Made by a program: the position numbers and the translations under genes. The notes beneath the pieces were generated by a model. It did no database searches and was not told where the DNA came from. It saw nothing but the letters and a program-made list of their open reading frames with translations. DNA of 64,000 nt. It comes from Lachnotalea glycerini. GTDB taxonomy: Bacteria > Bacillota > Clostridia > Lachnospirales > Lachnospiraceae. The first letter of the stretch is position 1. Each line of letters opens with the position of its first letter. This document shows, piece after piece, positions 63,588 through 64,000 of the stretch. The stretch is from positions 458,678 through 522,677 of the forward strand of contig NZ_QICS01000001.1 in the NCBI RefSeq assembly GCF_003201285.1, written 5' to 3'.

Positions 63588-64000
63588 TTATCGTTCCTCA
63601 TCAAGCATATACAATAACGCATTGCAAATAGCTGCTGCTACATTACTTCCTCCCTTACGTCCTCTGGCCACAATATATGGTACCTCCAGACTCATGATTA
63701 ACTCCTTAGACTGTACTACATTCACAAAGCCGACCGGAACCCCTATAATAAGCGCTGGATTAATCTTCATTTCCTGTATCAGCTCATACAAGCGAATTAA
63801 AGCAGTTGGCGCATTACCTATTGCAAAAATCAGTTCCCTATCAAGAAGCGCTGCTTTGTCCATGCTAGCAGTTGCCCTTGTACTTTTATTCTCTTTTGCT
63901 TTTGCTGCCACATCCTCATCAGACATAAAACAATATACTTCCCCGCCAAATTTAGCCAGAGATTTTTTATTGATACCTGCTTTTCCCATTTGTGTATCTG
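63588..64000 (-). CDS. cbiC: Cobalt-precorrin-8 methylmutase CbiC, C-terminal part
   Basis: The gene enters from the right edge; about 137 C-terminal codons are visible, starting with [12 protein letters not shown]. The [16 protein letters not shown] and [16 protein letters not shown] blocks are the CbiC/CobH signatures near the active site. The enzyme moves a methyl group from C-11 to C-12 to form cobyrinate in cobalamin synthesis. The rest of the cob/cbi cluster probably lies beyond the window. An internal ATG at 63989 is not the true start because coding sequence continues through it. Confidence 0.92.
   Translation of the reverse strand, partial: DTQMGKAGINKKSLAKFGGEVYCFMSDEDVAAKAKENKSTRATASMDKAALLDRELIFAIGNAPTALIRLYELIQEMKINPALIIGVPVGFVNVVQSKELIMSLEVPYIVARGRKGGSNVAAAICNALLYMLDEER

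Overview
The window looks like chromosomal DNA of a low-GC, endospore-forming anaerobic Firmicute, most plausibly a plant-fibre-degrading member of the Lachnospiraceae (Clostridium cluster XIVa). I infer this from the strong AT bias, the AGGAGG-type ribosome sites, the C1 genes (fhs, folD), NfnAB ferredoxin/NAD(P) transhydrogenase, Rex, anaerobic cobalamin genes (cbiK, cbiC), spore-type LysM/GH18 proteins and several secreted glycoside hydrolases. No species can be named from this sequence alone. No tRNA, rRNA, CRISPR array, intact transposase or phage gene was seen.

Layout. 1-5.2 kb: a leftward housekeeping run of HAD phosphatases, Maf and RlmH, then small membrane and DUF1653 proteins. 5.6-10.7 kb: an ABC-F ATPase, nfnAB and xpt. 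10.8-23.6 kb: a long leftward series (zinc-ribbon TPR protein, folD, fhs, ftsK/spoIIIE, uppP, tepA, an internally deleted O-acetylhomoserine sulfhydrylase, an M16 peptidase, an uncharacterised zinc-ribbon protein, yebC). 24-29.8 kb: rex, a coiled-coil protein, nnrDE, alr, mazF, corC. 30-36.7 kb: a PHP phosphoesterase converging on a two-component system/ABC exporter operon with a large unrecognised membrane protein. 37.9-41.6 kb: a metal (probably zinc) uptake operon. 41.7-57.5 kb: secreted hydrolases (mannanase, two GH43 enzymes, a GH74-X2-CBM3 xyloglucanase) surrounding a superoxide dismutase and a hemA-hemCcobAhemD-hemB-hemL tetrapyrrole operon. 57.5-64 kb: two tandem LysM/GH18-like proteins, azlCD, cbiK, a cell-wall amidase and the end of cbiC.

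How it fits together. The tetrapyrrole operon makes uroporphyrinogen III and precorrin-2; CbiK and CbiC then belong to anaerobic cobalamin synthesis. Fhs/FolD carry folate C1 units; NfnAB and Rex deal with reduced ferredoxin and NAD(P)H balance. The GH5, GH43 and GH74 enzymes attack mannan, arabinan/arabinoxylan and xyloglucan of plant cell walls.

The least ordinary signals are: a three-copy, roughly 170-200 bp hairpin-rich repeat (near 18.7, 43.7 and 62.3 kb); two tandem GH18-like proteins in which all acidic residues of the catalytic motif are replaced; an in-frame loss of about 130 residues in the sulfhydrylase; a 20-bp inverted repeat that would bury the tepA ribosome site; a decayed BIG2-domain remnant; and the uncharacterised two-component/ABC module.
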